Assembly (NCBI GenBank): GCA_965240325.2 | Contig: OZ251240.1 | Location: 868,001-932,000, forward strand | Source of the DNA: Rebecca billardiae RCC1528 | Lineage: Eukaryota > Haptophyta | Direction of reading: 5' to 3' | Length of the DNA stretch: 64,000 nt | Shown: positions 44,201 through 55,834 of the stretch, in pieces | How positions within the stretch are numbered: position 1 is the first letter of the stretch | Layout: every line of letters starts with the position of its first letter | Notes under the pieces: generated by a model | What the model was told of the DNA's origin: nothing | Databases searched by the model: none | What the model saw: only the letters and a program-made list of their open reading frames with translations | Program-made: the position numbers and the translations under genes

Positions 44201-47200
44201 GCGTCGGAGAGCAGCGTGGCGCGCGCGGCGCACTCGCCCGCGCCGTCGAGCACGCAGCAAAGCCGCTGCCCGCCGGCCGCCGCCGCGTCGCCGTACTCGT
44301 CGAAGCCGGCGCCGAACACGGTGACGCGCGTGCCGCCCGCGACCGGCCCGCCGGGCGGCACGAGCCTGCTCACCGCCACGTCCGCCATGTCGTACAGCTC
44401 GAAGCCGATCTCGTCGAAGAGCACGGGCACCGCGTGCACGCCGCCGTCGAGCGAGAGCGAGACGGTGTACTCGCCCGCGCCCGCGCCGGACGGCGAGTCG
44501 CACGTCGCCGTGCCCGCGTCGCGCACCGCGCCGGGCGCCTCGACGGCGGCGCCGCCGGCGCTCGGCGCAAACGCGCAGCGCGTCGCGCCGAGCTCGACAA
44601 AGCCCGAGCCGAAGAGAGTGAGCGCCGGGTCTGCGCCGCCGACGGGCGCGCCGCTCGGCTCGGCCGCGGAGACGAGCGCGGTGTACAGCGTGAACTGCGC
44701 GCCGTCGTCGGTGAACGCCTGGCCGTTGAGCGACACCTCCACGGCGATGTCGCCCGGCGTGACGAGCGGCGAGATGTACGGCGCGGCGCAGAGCACCTCG
44801 TCCACGCCCGCATCCGGCAGCGTCCCCGCCACCTCCACGCGCCCGCCGCCAAAGTTGGGCCCGACGAAGGCGCACGCGAGGCCGGCATAGTCGGTGAAGT
44901 TGGTGCCGCGCACCGCCAGCGTCGCGTCCTGCGTGCCCTGCGGCGCGCCCGGCGGCCACAGCGCGGTCACGCTGACCGCACCCATCTCGAAGTAGGCGAA
45001 CGCATTCGTGATCGCCACGGGCTCGCGCGGCTCGCCGCTCGCCGGGTTGCTCTCGTCGACGACGAGCGAGAGCGCGCGCAGCGCGGGCGCGTCGAGCGCG
45101 GGCGCGGTGCAGTTGATCTGCGTGGGCGTGATCGCGTCCACGCGCACGCGCACCTCCGACGCGCCGTCGCCAAACACGCAGTAGATGATGCCCGCCTTGC
45201 TCTGCGCGCCCAGCTCAAAGCCCGAGCCAAACACGGTGACGCTGGTGGACCCAAAGTCGACGCCGACCGGCGCGCCCGTGGGCGCGAGGCTGCTGAAGGC
45301 GGCGAGCGCAAACGGATCGTCCGGCAGCGTGACCGAGAGGGTGGTCGAGGCGAACTGGCGCCACGGCAGGCCCTCCGACGCCGCGCCGAAGCGATAGCAC
45401 AGCCGGTGGCCGGTTGCGACCGCGCCGAACGTGAACCTGCCCACGCCGCCACTCACCACCGCGTTCGCGTCGCCCGAGATCCGGTCCGCCTCGGCGCAGC
45501 CGCTACTCGCCGACATCGGCACGAAGTACGCCTCGTCGCCCTCGCCGATGCCCACGCCCTCGAAGGCGACCGGCTCCTCCACGGTGACCACCGCGAGCAC
45601 GACAAACGGCCCCGAGATCTGCAGCACGTCCAGCGTGAGGTTGGCGTAGAGCGCAAACGGCTCCGTCCCAAACCGGTAGCAGAGTGCGTACCCGAGGCCG
45701 CCCGTGCCGGGCAGGAAGGTGAAGGACGAGCGCCAGTCGGCGCTCACCGGCTTGGCGCCGCCCCACTGCACGCGCGGCGGCTGCGACGCGCACGACGCCG
45801 TGCCGCCGGGCACCCAGTACGCGCGGTCCGTGCTGCTCAGCCCAAACCCGTCGAACAAGACGCCCTTGGCGCTGCCCACGACCGCGCGGCCGCCGCCCGA
45901 GTAGCCGAACAGTGCGTTCACGGCGAGCGTCACGTCGGGGTAGTGCGCCCACGGCTCCGCGCCGAAGCGGTAGCACAGGCTGAACCCCGTGCCCGCGGCG
46001 GTGGGCGCGAAGCTGCCGCCGCCGGACGCGTCGACGACGAACGCGCCGCCGAGCTCCGCGCGAGCGCCGCCGCCCGCCGCGGGGCAGTCCGCCGCATCGC
46101 TCACCCAGTAGGCCGCATCGCCCTCCGCGACGCCCACGCCCGTCACGCGGAAGGGCTCGGCGACGCCCGCGACCGCGACCGTGGACGCCGGGCCCTGCAC
46201 CTCGGCCGCGACGAGGCGCAGCCCGGCGAGGTACACGTACGGCTCGTCCGCGTGCTTGAAGCACAGCCGCAGGTCCGCGTGCGCGGCGCCAAACGCGAAC
46301 GCCGCGCGGAGCGAGCCGTCGAGCGTCTGCACGCCGCCGTACGCGGCCGACAGCGTGTCGGCCGCGCTGAGCTCGGCCGCGCAGTCGATCGCCGTGCCGT
46401 TGTACGCGGCCCAGAACGCCTGGTCGCCCGCGCTCAGCCCGACCCCGCCGAACGTCACCGGCTCGGCCACGCCCACCACGCCGAGCGTGGACGCGGGCGT
46501 CTGCACCTGCACCGCGTCGAGCGTGAGGGCCGGGTACAGCTTGTACGGCTCGCCCGCAAACGCGTAGCACAGCGCGAGGCCGAGGGCGGGCGCGCTGAAG
46601 CTCACGGCGAGCTGCGAGGACGCGTCGACGGCGCGCACGCCGCCGTACGCGCGCGTGCTGCTTGAGCAGTCCGCCGCGCTCGGCTCGACCCACTTGGCCG
46701 CGTCGCCCGCGGCCACGCCGTGGCCGCTGAGCGCGACCGTCTCAGCGACGCCGACGACGACGCGCGTGAACGCCGGGCCGTCCACGTCGTACGCGTGGAG
46801 CGCGACGGCGGCGAAGAGCGCGTACGGCTCGCCCGCGAACGCGTAGCACAGCACCAGCCCGCCCGGCTCGGCCGCGGTCGTCTGCGCGAGCGTGAAGCTC
46901 GCGCCGCCGGCCGCGCTCACGTTCTGCGCGCCGCCGTACGCGGACGAGGGCGGCGCGTCGGCGCACGACGCCGTGCCGGCGGGCGCCCAGTACGCGGCGT
47001 CACCCTCGCCGATGCCCACGCCGGTGAAGAGGACGGCCTCGGGCACGCCGACCACGGCGACTGTGGCCGCGGGGCCCCGCACCGCGTGCGCGTCGAGCAG
47101 CCGCGCCGCGCCCGAGCCCGCGCCGTACAGTCGCGGCGGCGCGCCCGCAAACGTGTAACAAAGCTCGAGGCCGAGGCCGGCGGCGCTGAAGTCAAAGGTG

Positions 47201-49812
47201 GCGGTGCCGGCCGCCGAGACGGCCTGCTCGCCGCCGAAGCCGGCGGGCGTGGCCGAGCAGTCGCTCGCGCCCGGGCTGAGCCACTTGGCCGTGTCGCCCT
47301 CGCCCAGCCCGTACCCCTCGAAGCTCAGCGTCTCCGGCACGCCCACCACGACCGCGGAGCGCGCGGGCGCGCTCACGTGCAGCGGCTCGAGCGAGACGGC
47401 GGGGAAGTGCGCCCACGGCTCGGACGGGCCGAAGCGGTAGCACAGCCCGAGCGGCGCGGAGGTGGGCGGCGGCGCGAGCAGCTCGAACGCGCCCACGCCG
47501 CCGCTCACGTTGCGCTCGCCGCCGTACGCCGCGACGGCCGCGCCCGCGAGGCAGGCGGCCGCGCCCTCCGCCCAGAAGAAGGCGGAGCCTTCGAGCGAGG
47601 CGCCGACGCCGCCAAAGGCGACCGCGGCGGGCAGCCCGACGACGGCGCGCGAGGCCGCGGGCGACGAGACCTCGAGCACGTCCAGCGCGATGCTGCCGTA
47701 CAGCGCGAACGGCTCGGCGCCGTGCGCGTAACAGACCGCGTGCCCGAGACCCGCGGCGGGCACGCTGAAGTTGGCCGCCAGCTGCGCGTCCACGGTGGAC
47801 ACCGCCGAGGCGCGCGCGCTGCTGGGGCCGTCCTCGGCGCACGCGGCGGCGGTGGCCGCGCCGGGCAGCAGCCAGAAGGCGCGGTCGCCCGGCGCGAGCC
47901 CGACGCCGCTGAACGTCACGCGCTCGGCCACGCCCACCACGCCGAGCGTTGCGACCGGCCCGGTGAGCTGCAGCACGTCCAGCGTGTGCGTCGGGTAGAG
48001 TTTGAACGGCCGGCCGCCAAACTTGAAGCACAGCTGCAGCCCGAGCGCGCCCGAGCCGATGGCGAAGGCGGGGCTCTGTCCGGCGGTGGGCAGCGTGATG
48101 AGCCCGCCCAGGGCAGCATCCTCCGTGAGCGCGCAGCTGCTCGCGCCCGCCGGCACCCACTTGATCACGTCGCCCGCGGCCAGCCCCTCGCCGCTGAGCG
48201 ACACGGCCTCGGCCACGCCTGCGACGAACGTGAACGCGGTGGGCGCGCCGCCGAGGCCGTACACGTCGAGCGTGATCGCGGCGTACAGCTTGTACGCGTG
48301 CGTGCGGAAGCGGTAGCACAAAACCAGCCCACTCGTGCGCTCGGGGAACGTCGGCTGTACGCGCGAGCCGACGAGCGGGAGCGCGGCGCCGCCGTCGTGC
48401 GCGGCGGGCGCGTCCGCGCAGCCGAGCGCCGCCGCGTCCGCCGCGGCCACGAACTTGGCGGCGTCGCCCGTCTTGACGCCGATGCCCGAGAAGGTGACGC
48501 GCGAGAGCACGCCCTCGACCACGAACGCGCGCGAGCTGCCGAGCACCTCCTGCGCATCCAGGTAGTACGTGGGCTCCTCCGTCCACGCGCCCGCGCCGGG
48601 GCTGCCGCTGCCGACGGGCGCGAAGTAGCAGAAGCGCAGCGCCCACGCGGGCTGGGCGAAGGTGAACGTGGCGTTGCCGCCGACGAGCGTCTGCTCGGCG
48701 CCGTACGCGTCGAGCGCGGGCGCGGAGCAGTTCGCGCCGCCGCCGCCCTCCGCGGCGGGCAGCCACTTGAGCCGCGAGCCGTCCGGCAGCCACCACTCTG
48801 GGCCGAGCGCGAGCTGCTGCGGCACGGCGACGACCGCGGTGAAGGTGGTGGCGTTCTCGCGCAGCGGCGGCGGCGGGCTGGGCGGCGGAGGGGAGGGCGG
48901 CGGCGGCGAGGGCGGCGGCGGTGGCGGCGGGCTGGGCGGCGGCGGCGAGGGCGGCGGGCTGGGCGGCGGGGTCGGCGGCGGGCTCGGTGGCGGCGAGGGC
49001 GGCGGCGGGCTGGGCGGCGGTGAGGGCGGCGGCGGCGGCGGCGGGCTCGGCGGCGGCGAGGGCGGCGGCGGCGAGGGCGGCGGCGAGGGCGGCGGCAAGG
49101 GCGGCGGCGAAGGCGGCGGCGGGCTGGGCGGCGGCGGGCTGGGAGGTGGCGAGGGCGGCGGCGAGGGCGGCGGCGAGGGCGGCGGCGAGGGCGGCGGCGA
49201 GGGCGGCGGCGAGCTCGGCGGCGGCGGGCTCGGCGGCGGCGAGGGCGGCGGCGAGGGCGGCGGCGGCGGCGGCGAGGGCGGCGGCGAGGGCGGAGGGCTC
49301 GGTGGTGGGCTCGGAGGGCTCGGCGGCGGGTACGGCTCAGTGCGCGGTGGCGGCGGCGGGCTCGGCGGCGGGGCAGGCGGCGGCGGTGGCGGGGGCGGCG
49401 AGGGCGGCGGGCGTGGGGGCGGTGGCGGCGGCGGCGAGGGCGGCGGCGAGGGCGGCGGTGGCGGCGGTGGCGACGGCGGTGGGCGCGGCGGCGGCGGTGG
49501 TGGCGGCGATGGCGGCGGGCTCGGCGGCGGGCTCGGCGGTGGCGGCGGCGGGCTCGGCGGCGGATTCGGTGGCGGACTCGGTGGTGGCGGCGGCGGAGTC
49601 GGCAAGGGCGGCGGGGGCGGGTCCGTTGGCGGTGAGGGCGGCGAGCTTGGCGGCGGCGATGGGCGTGGCGGCGGGCTCGGCGGCGGACTGGGTGGCAGCG
49701 AGGGCGGCGGTGGCGGCGGCGGCGAGGGCGGCGGGCTTGGCGGCGGCGGTGGTGGCGGCGAGGGCGGCGGCAAGGGCGGCGGCGGCGGCGGCGGGGGCGA
49801 AGGCGGTGGGCT

Positions 49813-49843
<31 letters not shown>

Positions 49844-49932
49844 TGGCTCGGCGGTGGCGGCGGTGGTGGCGAGGGCGGCGGGCTCGGCGGTGGCGGGGGT
49901 GGCGACGATGGCGGCGGGCTCGGCGGCGGGCT

Positions 49933-49965
<33 letters not shown>

Positions 49966-50325
49966 GCTCGGCGGCGGCGGTGGTGGCCGCGCGGGCGGAG
50001 GCGAGGGCGGCGGCAAGGGCAGTGAGGCAGGCGGCGGGCTTGGCGGCGGGCTCGGCGGTGGGCTCGGCGGCGGAGGCGGTGGCGGCGAGGGTGGCGGGCT
50101 TGGGAGCGGCGGCGGCGGCGGCGAGGGTGGCGGGCTCGGCGGCGGCGGTGGCGGCGGTGAGGGCGGCGGACTGGGCGGCGGCGGTGGCGGCGGTGACGGC
50201 GGTGGGCTCGGCGGCGGCGGCGATGGCGGCGGCGGCGATGGCGGCGGGCTCGGCGGCGGCGGCGGCGGCGAGGGTGGCGGGCTCGGCGGTGGCGGGCTCG
50301 GCGGCGGCGGCGAGGGCGGCGGGCT

Positions 50326-50358
<33 letters not shown>

Positions 50359-51813
50359 GCTGGGCGGCGGCGGTGGCGGCGACGAAGGCGGCGGCGGGCT
50401 CGGCGGCGGCAGCGGAGGCGGCGCCGGCGGCGGTGGCGGCGGCGGGCTTGGCGGGGGAGGCGAGGGTGGTGGGCTCGGCGGCGGGCTCGGTGGCGGCGGC
50501 GGCGGGCTCGGCGGCGGTTCAGGCGGCGGCGTTGGCGGCGGTGGAGGCGGCGGGCTTGGCGGTGGCGGCGAGGGCGGAGGGCTCGGAGGCGGCAGAGCCG
50601 GCGGCGGTGGCGATGGCGGCGGCGAGGGCGGCGGTGCCGGCGGCGGTGGCGGCGGCGGGCTCGGCGGCGGCGGCGAGGGCGGCGGCGAGGGCGGCGGCAC
50701 GGGCGGCGGCGGCGGCGGTGGGTAGGGAGGCGGCGGGCTCGGCGGCGGCGACGGCGGCGGCGCCGGCGGCGGAGGCGGCGGCGGGCTCGGCGGCGGAGAC
50801 GGCGGCGGCGCCGGCGGCGGTGGCGGCGGCGGGCTCGGCGGCGGCGGCGAGGGCGGCGGCGAGGGCGGCGGCACGGGCGGCGGCGGCGGCGGTGGGAAGG
50901 GAGGCGGCGGGCTCGGCGGCGGCGACGGCGGCGGCGCCGGCGGCGGAGGCGGCGGCGGGCTCGGCGGCGGCGGCGAGGGCGGCGGCGAGGGCGGCGGCAC
51001 GGGCGGTGGCGGCGGCGGTGGGAAGGGAGGCGGCGGGCTCGGCGGCGGCGACGGCGGCGGCGCCGGCGGCGGAGGCGGCGGCGGGCTCGGCGGCGGCGGC
51101 GAGGGCGGCGGCGAGGGCGGCGGCACGGGCGGTGGCGGCGGCGGTGGGAAGGGAGGCGGCGGGCTCGGCGGCGGCGACGGCGGCGGCGCCGGCGGCGGTG
51201 GCGGCGGCGGGCTCGGCGGCGGCGGAGAGGGCGGCGGCGAGGGCGGCGGCGCCGGCGGAGGTGGCGGCGGCGGGTTCGGCGGCGGCGGCGAGGGCGGGGG
51301 ATGAGGTGGCGGCACGGGCGGTGGCGGCGGTGGCGGCGAGGGCGGTGGCGGACTGGGCGGTGGGCTGGGTGCGCCAGCAAGGCCACGCCCGTGCAGCGCC
51401 TCGGCCGGCGTCTGCGCAACCGCCGCGAGGCCAGACCTGTCACGCGGCCACGCGGGCAAAGGCAAGCGCCGTTCGCGGGCGGCAGGCGAGAGTGGCGCGG
51501 GACCGCGCAGATGTGCGTGAGCGGAGCGTCGCGCGTGGGTGGAGGGCGCGTATGCCTACGCCACCACCTGCCGCACGTGTGACCTCTGCGCACGGATCCA
51601 GACGGCTCTGTGTCGCGCGAGCGCGAGCGGCCCGCACCTGAACCGTGCTTCCGACGCCGAGGCGCGGGCTGTGCTCGGGTGGGTCGGCGTGCCTGAAGCG
51701 GGGGTGACGGCGGCCTGTGCCGTCGATGAAAAGACGCAGCTCGGGGCGCTCAGCGCGGCGAGCAGCAGACAGCACCTGCGCGCGTTGCGCGCGGCCCGCC
51801 CCCGAGACACCAT
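38268..51813 (-). CDS. Giant polycystin/REJ-like receptor with SPPP region, novel repeats, IPT/TIG and GPS motif
   Basis: The main exon is 51,364-38,873, followed in phase by 38,735-38,654 and 38,540-38,268; in all about 4,400 aa. A possible first exon, 51,813-51,638, carries a signal peptide (RRCCLLLAALSAPSC) and joins in phase to the SPPP region by a 273-nt intron; otherwise the start is Met at 51,465. Order: SPPP repeats (to 48,880); 12 repeats of about 98 residues, each with a GVGxxxGDxAxWxxxG block and an LCYRFGxEPxxLY block (about 48,870-45,320); five IPT/TIG domains (to about 43,800); a REJ/PKD-like region; an EGF-like knot (GGCNGRGACV); a GPS motif (CHFWD...CACTHLTDFGG); then membrane segments, the first polycystin-like (LRPQR-type RRPQRAATLCAVLLLEV), a long proline-rich cytosolic stretch and an EF-hand-like SGEVARTELRALM. 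It is probably a self-cleaved cell-surface receptor or matrix anchor. Confidence 0.85.
48880..51364 (-). repeat. Coding minisatellite (SPPP region of the giant gene)
   Basis: About 2.5 kb of short GGC/GGT-rich repeats, read on the minus strand as Pro-Pro-Ser blocks. Longer near-identical units of roughly 120-170 bp recur between 50,700 and 51,280, showing recent tandem duplication. Open frames on the plus strand (Gly- or Ala-rich) are by-products of the repeat. Pro/Ser tracts of this kind are usually hydroxylated and glycosylated in algal walls. Confidence 0.9.
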
Positions 51814-52051
51814 GGGTGGGGGGTGCCCTGCGCAACCGACCGTCGTGACTCTCGGCTGAGCCCTTGTCTCGGAGCCGCGGCTGGACAAGGGCCGTGGGCT
51901 GGAGGCGGTTGCCAGGGGGGTCTTCGGAGCCAGCGCCAAGGTTCCTCGTTACGTTCCCGACAGCTACAACGGTCCGGGGCCCTGGGCATATTGATGTTGT
52001 ACAGCTCATACTGGTATTACGGTTAGGATTCTACTCAGGTGCCCATACGGT

Positions 52052-52080
52052 GCAGTTTACTAAGAATAAGAGACGCACAT
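52052..52080 (+). repeat. Dispersed repeat copy C (partial)
   Basis: Carries cagtttactaagaataagag and gacgcaca as at 28,152, then diverges. Confidence 0.8.
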
Positions 52081-52095
52081 ACACAGGAGCCGCGC

Positions 52096-52420
52096 GCGAC
52101 ACGCAGAATGGCGCTCAGCCAGCGTGGCTCGACGACGCTGCCGGCACTCGCGCTCGCACACACGTGCGCGATGAGGATCAGCTCCGCGGGCCTCCGCCGA
52201 ACCCAGCGCCAGATGCCATCGTCGGCGTCGCAAGGTACTGCGCCGATCTGGCGGAGATCCAGCGGCACGTGGCGGCGATCAAGCAGCCGCAACTGCATCA
52301 GATGACGTGCACGAACGGCCTGATGGAGAAGCTTGTACCACACGCCTACCATAAGCCACCCGCTCGCCGACTTGCCCGACTACTTCTGGCGCTGGCTCGT
52401 CATCAACGGGCCGCGGCCTT
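52096..52420 (+). other. Possible coding relic, unassigned
   Basis: In one plus frame DAIVGVARYCADLAEIQRHV to GLMEKLV looks protein-like, then another frame continues with LADLPDYFWRWLVINGPRP. The frame switch and the lack of a clean start or splice sites suggest a decayed gene or an exon pair I cannot join. A 34-bp GC-rich block near 52,525 is repeated near 52,645. The family is not recognised. Confidence 0.25.
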
Positions 52421-52882
52421 CGAGCCGTCACCCGCGCCGCCCGCGGCGCGCGGCGTCGTGCGTGCCCGCCGGCGCGAGCTGCACGACAACACAACATGCG
52501 CACCGACGCGAGCCGATCGTACCACGTCGTGCCCGACGGGCCGTGCTCAGCGACGGCTGCAAGTCTACGCCGTGCAGGTTGTGCCCTGCGCCGCTCGCCC
52601 CCCGCGGCGCCTGAGACCGGCGGGGGCCCGTGGGCCGTGGGCCTCGTGCCCGAGCGGCCGTGCGCAGCGACGACTGCATCGACGCGCGCCTCTCCGTGCG
52701 CCTCGATGGGCCTTGTAGAACCGCGGTGGCGGTGCGGTGTCGCGCTGCCACGCCGGCGCGCCCCGGATGATATAGTTGATATTCGTTAGTCAGTCGCTCA
52801 ACGGCCAACTCTGTCCCATCGTCGTCGGGTCTGCCGGGCCCGCTGGGCCTGGCAAGCTTCTCCGTCGCATCCTAGATGCGCT

Positions 52883-53575
52883 GTGTTCGACCAGCCCCGC
52901 CGGGACAAGGCCGCCAGCAGTTTTTCATACCAGCCAGCGCCCAGCGCTCTGCGCGTGGTGAACTGTCCGCTCGCGCTGGGGGGCGACACGCGCGGTGCTC
53001 GGTTGGTGTGGCGCTGCGTCGGACCGGTCGCGTGCTTGGCAGATGGGCGCACCTTCACGTTTTTCAAGCACCGCGTCCCGCCCCAGGTCTGTGCACGCGC
53101 GTCTCTCTCGCCGCTCGCGCGGGGCTCGCTTTCACCAGCCGCTCGTGCATACGGCTTGAAAGCGAGCAGCTGGATCTCCAATCCGGCGGGCTTCGGCGAG
53201 CCCACCAGGCGCATGATGATGCGCGGCGGTCCAGTAGTATCTGAGAGAAGGTTGCATGCGGCAGTTTTCTTGTACAGGCTTGTACACACTCATACGCGTC
53301 CGCTCGGCTACCAGTGCGCACTACCTGTCACTGCTGTGCGCTCGCGCTCCAACATCTCGGCTGGTGAGGAAGCGGCATGCCGGTGTCGCGACGAGCCGCG
53401 CGCACGGATGACGGAAGTACGGAACAGCGGAACTACTCGTCTGCTCCTAGAAGCCGCGCGCGCCTGGCTGGAAGTGGCTAGTGAGCAACATGGAGCCGAA
53501 TGCAATCATGAGGGCACTCTACGCTCTCGGCTGGCGCTACGGTGGCGCCGCCTTGTCAGTGCGAGCCCGACATGA
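52883..53575 (+). CDS. Hypothetical ORF, 230 aa, doubtful
   Basis: An open frame from ATG to TGA with fairly balanced composition. The stretch AYGLKASSWISNPAGFGEPT looks coding. The opposite strand is also open here (IIMRLVGSPKPAGLEIQLLAF), with codon use at least as good, so the true strand is undecided. There is no domain, signal peptide or membrane segment I recognise. It lies in a gene-poor, repeat-rich region and may be a fragment of a decayed gene. Confidence 0.3.
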   Translation: MFDQPRRDKAASSFSYQPAPSALRVVNCPLALGGDTRGARLVWRCVGPVACLADGRTFTFFKHRVPPQVCARASLSPLARGSLSPAARAYGLKASSWISNPAGFGEPTRRMMMRGGPVVSERRLHAAVFLYRLVHTHTRPLGYQCALPVTAVRSRSNISAGEEAACRCRDEPRARMTEVRNSGTTRLLLEAARAWLEVASEQHGAECNHEGTLRSRLALRWRRLVSASPT

Positions 53576-55834
53576 ACGCCGCCACGCTAGGCGAGACGCC
53601 CGCTGAGACTCGGCACAACAATGAAGCGCGCCCCGATGGCCGATGCAGGCGGAGCGCTCACCAGCACGATCAAAGCCAGCCCCGCCCGCATGCTCAGGCA
53701 TGGCCACCGGGCACGCGTTCTGGACCGCCTCGGGCCCCTGGGATTCGCCACGGCCGCTCTGCGAGCATGGGGCGTCCCCCATGCGCAGCTGCGGTCGTCG
53801 GGCAGGCGGGGTGGCTACTAGCGGGCCAGGTACGATACCAGCCGAAACTGATATGACGAGATCCCTTCCGTTCGGGACCTTTTACCGAACCGATACCGGA
53901 CGACCGTTCGGTATCTTATGGAGCGCTCGTTGGAAGTTGGAACTTGAGCCCGGTTTGGCGCCCACGCGGCGAGGGCGACGACGGACGTACACGGGGCCCA
54001 CCGCGGCGGGAAGCGCGCGGGCGCGCCCGAGAACGGCACGGTCCGGACGCCTCTCGCCAGCCGCGGACGCGCACCGCGCCTCCTCCTCGCACGCTGCTAA
54101 CTTGATCCGGTGCCGAGCGGTGGTTTTGCGGTTTGCTGCCGACCTAAGCTCAAGTTCCACGGCTGGTCCAGGTTCGGCTTGCGACCTCCCCACTAGTGCT
54201 TGCAAGAAGGTACACGAGTTGGTCGAACTCCCGCGCGCCCGCTCTGCGCTTGTCGACGCCCTCTGAAGGTGACTCGGGTGGCATGCGGGGCGGAGTGGAA
54301 TGCAGGGCGTCCGGGCCGACTTGATTCGCTCAGTCGTCCAGCGCGCAGGCCACGTAGCGCGGATGTGGTGCGCGCATGGCCCGGTGATGCGGTCGCGACA
54401 TGTCTGCCTGGTCTGCCCAAGCAAGGCCCGTCGCACCGCGAAGCGAGCGCTCAGGAGCGTGTGCCGAGCGTGCCAGCCCCGCCGATCGAGATGGGGCACT
54501 TCGCTGGGTAAAATGCGGGCTCAAGTTCCAACGAGCGCTATTGTACAGGCTGGTCTCACCAAGAACTTCCCGAGCGCTGCCGACGTGTCCGCGCTCGCGG
54601 CGGGCGAGCACGGGGAATCGGCTGAGTACGATCGCTCGCATCGTGGGTCTAGTCCCCGACAAAATTGTCCGCGGAGCCGCGCGCGTCGCTCACCTCGTGC
54701 CCGGCGCTCCGCCGCGGAGGCGCCGTCACAGTGGTTTTCACAGTGGGCCGAGCAGTCTGAAGTGGCGCTGAACTGAGGTTTCGTCGGGGTTTCCGCAGTC
54801 CGGCGGGCTTCTGCCGCTTCGGACGCCCAGGCGGCATCCATCACCACGAGGTCGGCCACGCGCGGACCTGGCCCGCGCGGAGGCGGAGCATGGCGCACTG
54901 CTTGATGACTGCGCCCGCGCGAGCCGTTCCATGATCGCTGTGGTTACTGCCAAAGCCCCTGCCTCTGTTGGTGGGACCTCGCCAGATGCACTTGTCACTT
55001 GCGCGCCGCTCGAACGGCTCCGAACGAACACGACGAGCACATTGCACTTCGTCGCAGTTGGCTCACTCGCAGCAGGTATTCGAATCTGTCGCAGTGGAAG
55101 CGGGGGGTGCGAGAGCCTACGTACGTCTGTCAAGGGCAGCCGCACGCTTCAACATTGCGAAGGAGTTCCGCCCTGAACAGTGCGGCGGCAAGGCGGGTTG
55201 AGTGTGCTCCAAGCAACATCGTCAGGCACTGATACAGGTGGGGAGGCGCAGGAAGGACGTTGCAACGAGCGCGATGAGGCCCACATACATCGACAGCATG
55301 GGAGAGACGCGCTGTGGGACATGAAGACACCTGTCACTCATGCCAGGTCCCACGTTGACCCGCAACGCTCGGCGGCTTCTGCGGGCGAGAACAACGACGC
55401 AATGTTTCAGTGCTACAGCGAGGGTGGGGATGAGGAGAGGGGCTTGGGGTACGGGCAACCGTGTGAACAACACCACTAGGGGTCGCACGGACCGAGATCG
55501 CGCGCCGTTCATTTTTTGCAGGGGGGTGGGGGTTTGAATCTCGACAACGGCGGGGCGGACAGAGGCGTGCGACCCCTCGTCGGAGAGCTCTCGATGCGGC
55601 CGATTTAATGGCGCCATCGAGAATTTTCCGCAGACGCAGTGGGACTGAAAAAAAAAATCCAAAGCCTCGGGAAGTTCTTGGTGAGACCAGCCTGTACCCC
55701 CATAGATACGCCCTTGATCATAGCTTACCGAACGGTCCTCACTATGATACCAGAGGGCGCCAACTCCGCCAAGCTGCAATCAAGCGCCATGCGCTGCATC
55801 GCACACACACTGCCGTGCGGGGGCGATCCTCTGC
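53576..55834. other. Gene-poor stretch with inverted repeat pieces
   Basis: About 2.3 kb with no supportable gene. It holds the three related short repeats described separately (53,927; 54,513; 55,663), a homopolymer A run near 55,650 and G-rich runs near 55,520. Small ORFs on both strands lack coding character. Confidence 0.5.
53927..54575. repeat. Inverted repeat pair, with a third related piece at 55,663
   Basis: The segment at 53,930-53,957 (gcgctcgttgga...acttgagccc) is the inverse of 54,513-54,539. Directly next to the latter, 54,544-54,573 is the inverse of 55,663-55,697 (core gttcttggtgagaccagcct). These look like shuffled ends of one element. No coding capacity was recognised. Confidence 0.6.

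Noticed and set aside
39898-46665. Long Arg-rich ORFs opposite or shifted to the giant gene
   Set aside because: They lack domains and have arginine/alanine excess typical of shadow frames in GC-rich DNA.
48662-51641. Gly-rich (687 aa) and Ala-rich (906 aa) plus-strand ORFs
   Set aside because: Antisense reading of the SPPP-coding minisatellite; the minus frame is continuous with the receptor domains.
55500-55560. tRNA-like tail (tttgaatctcgac)
   Set aside because: A TTTGAATC-like string is present but no cloverleaf could be built around it.
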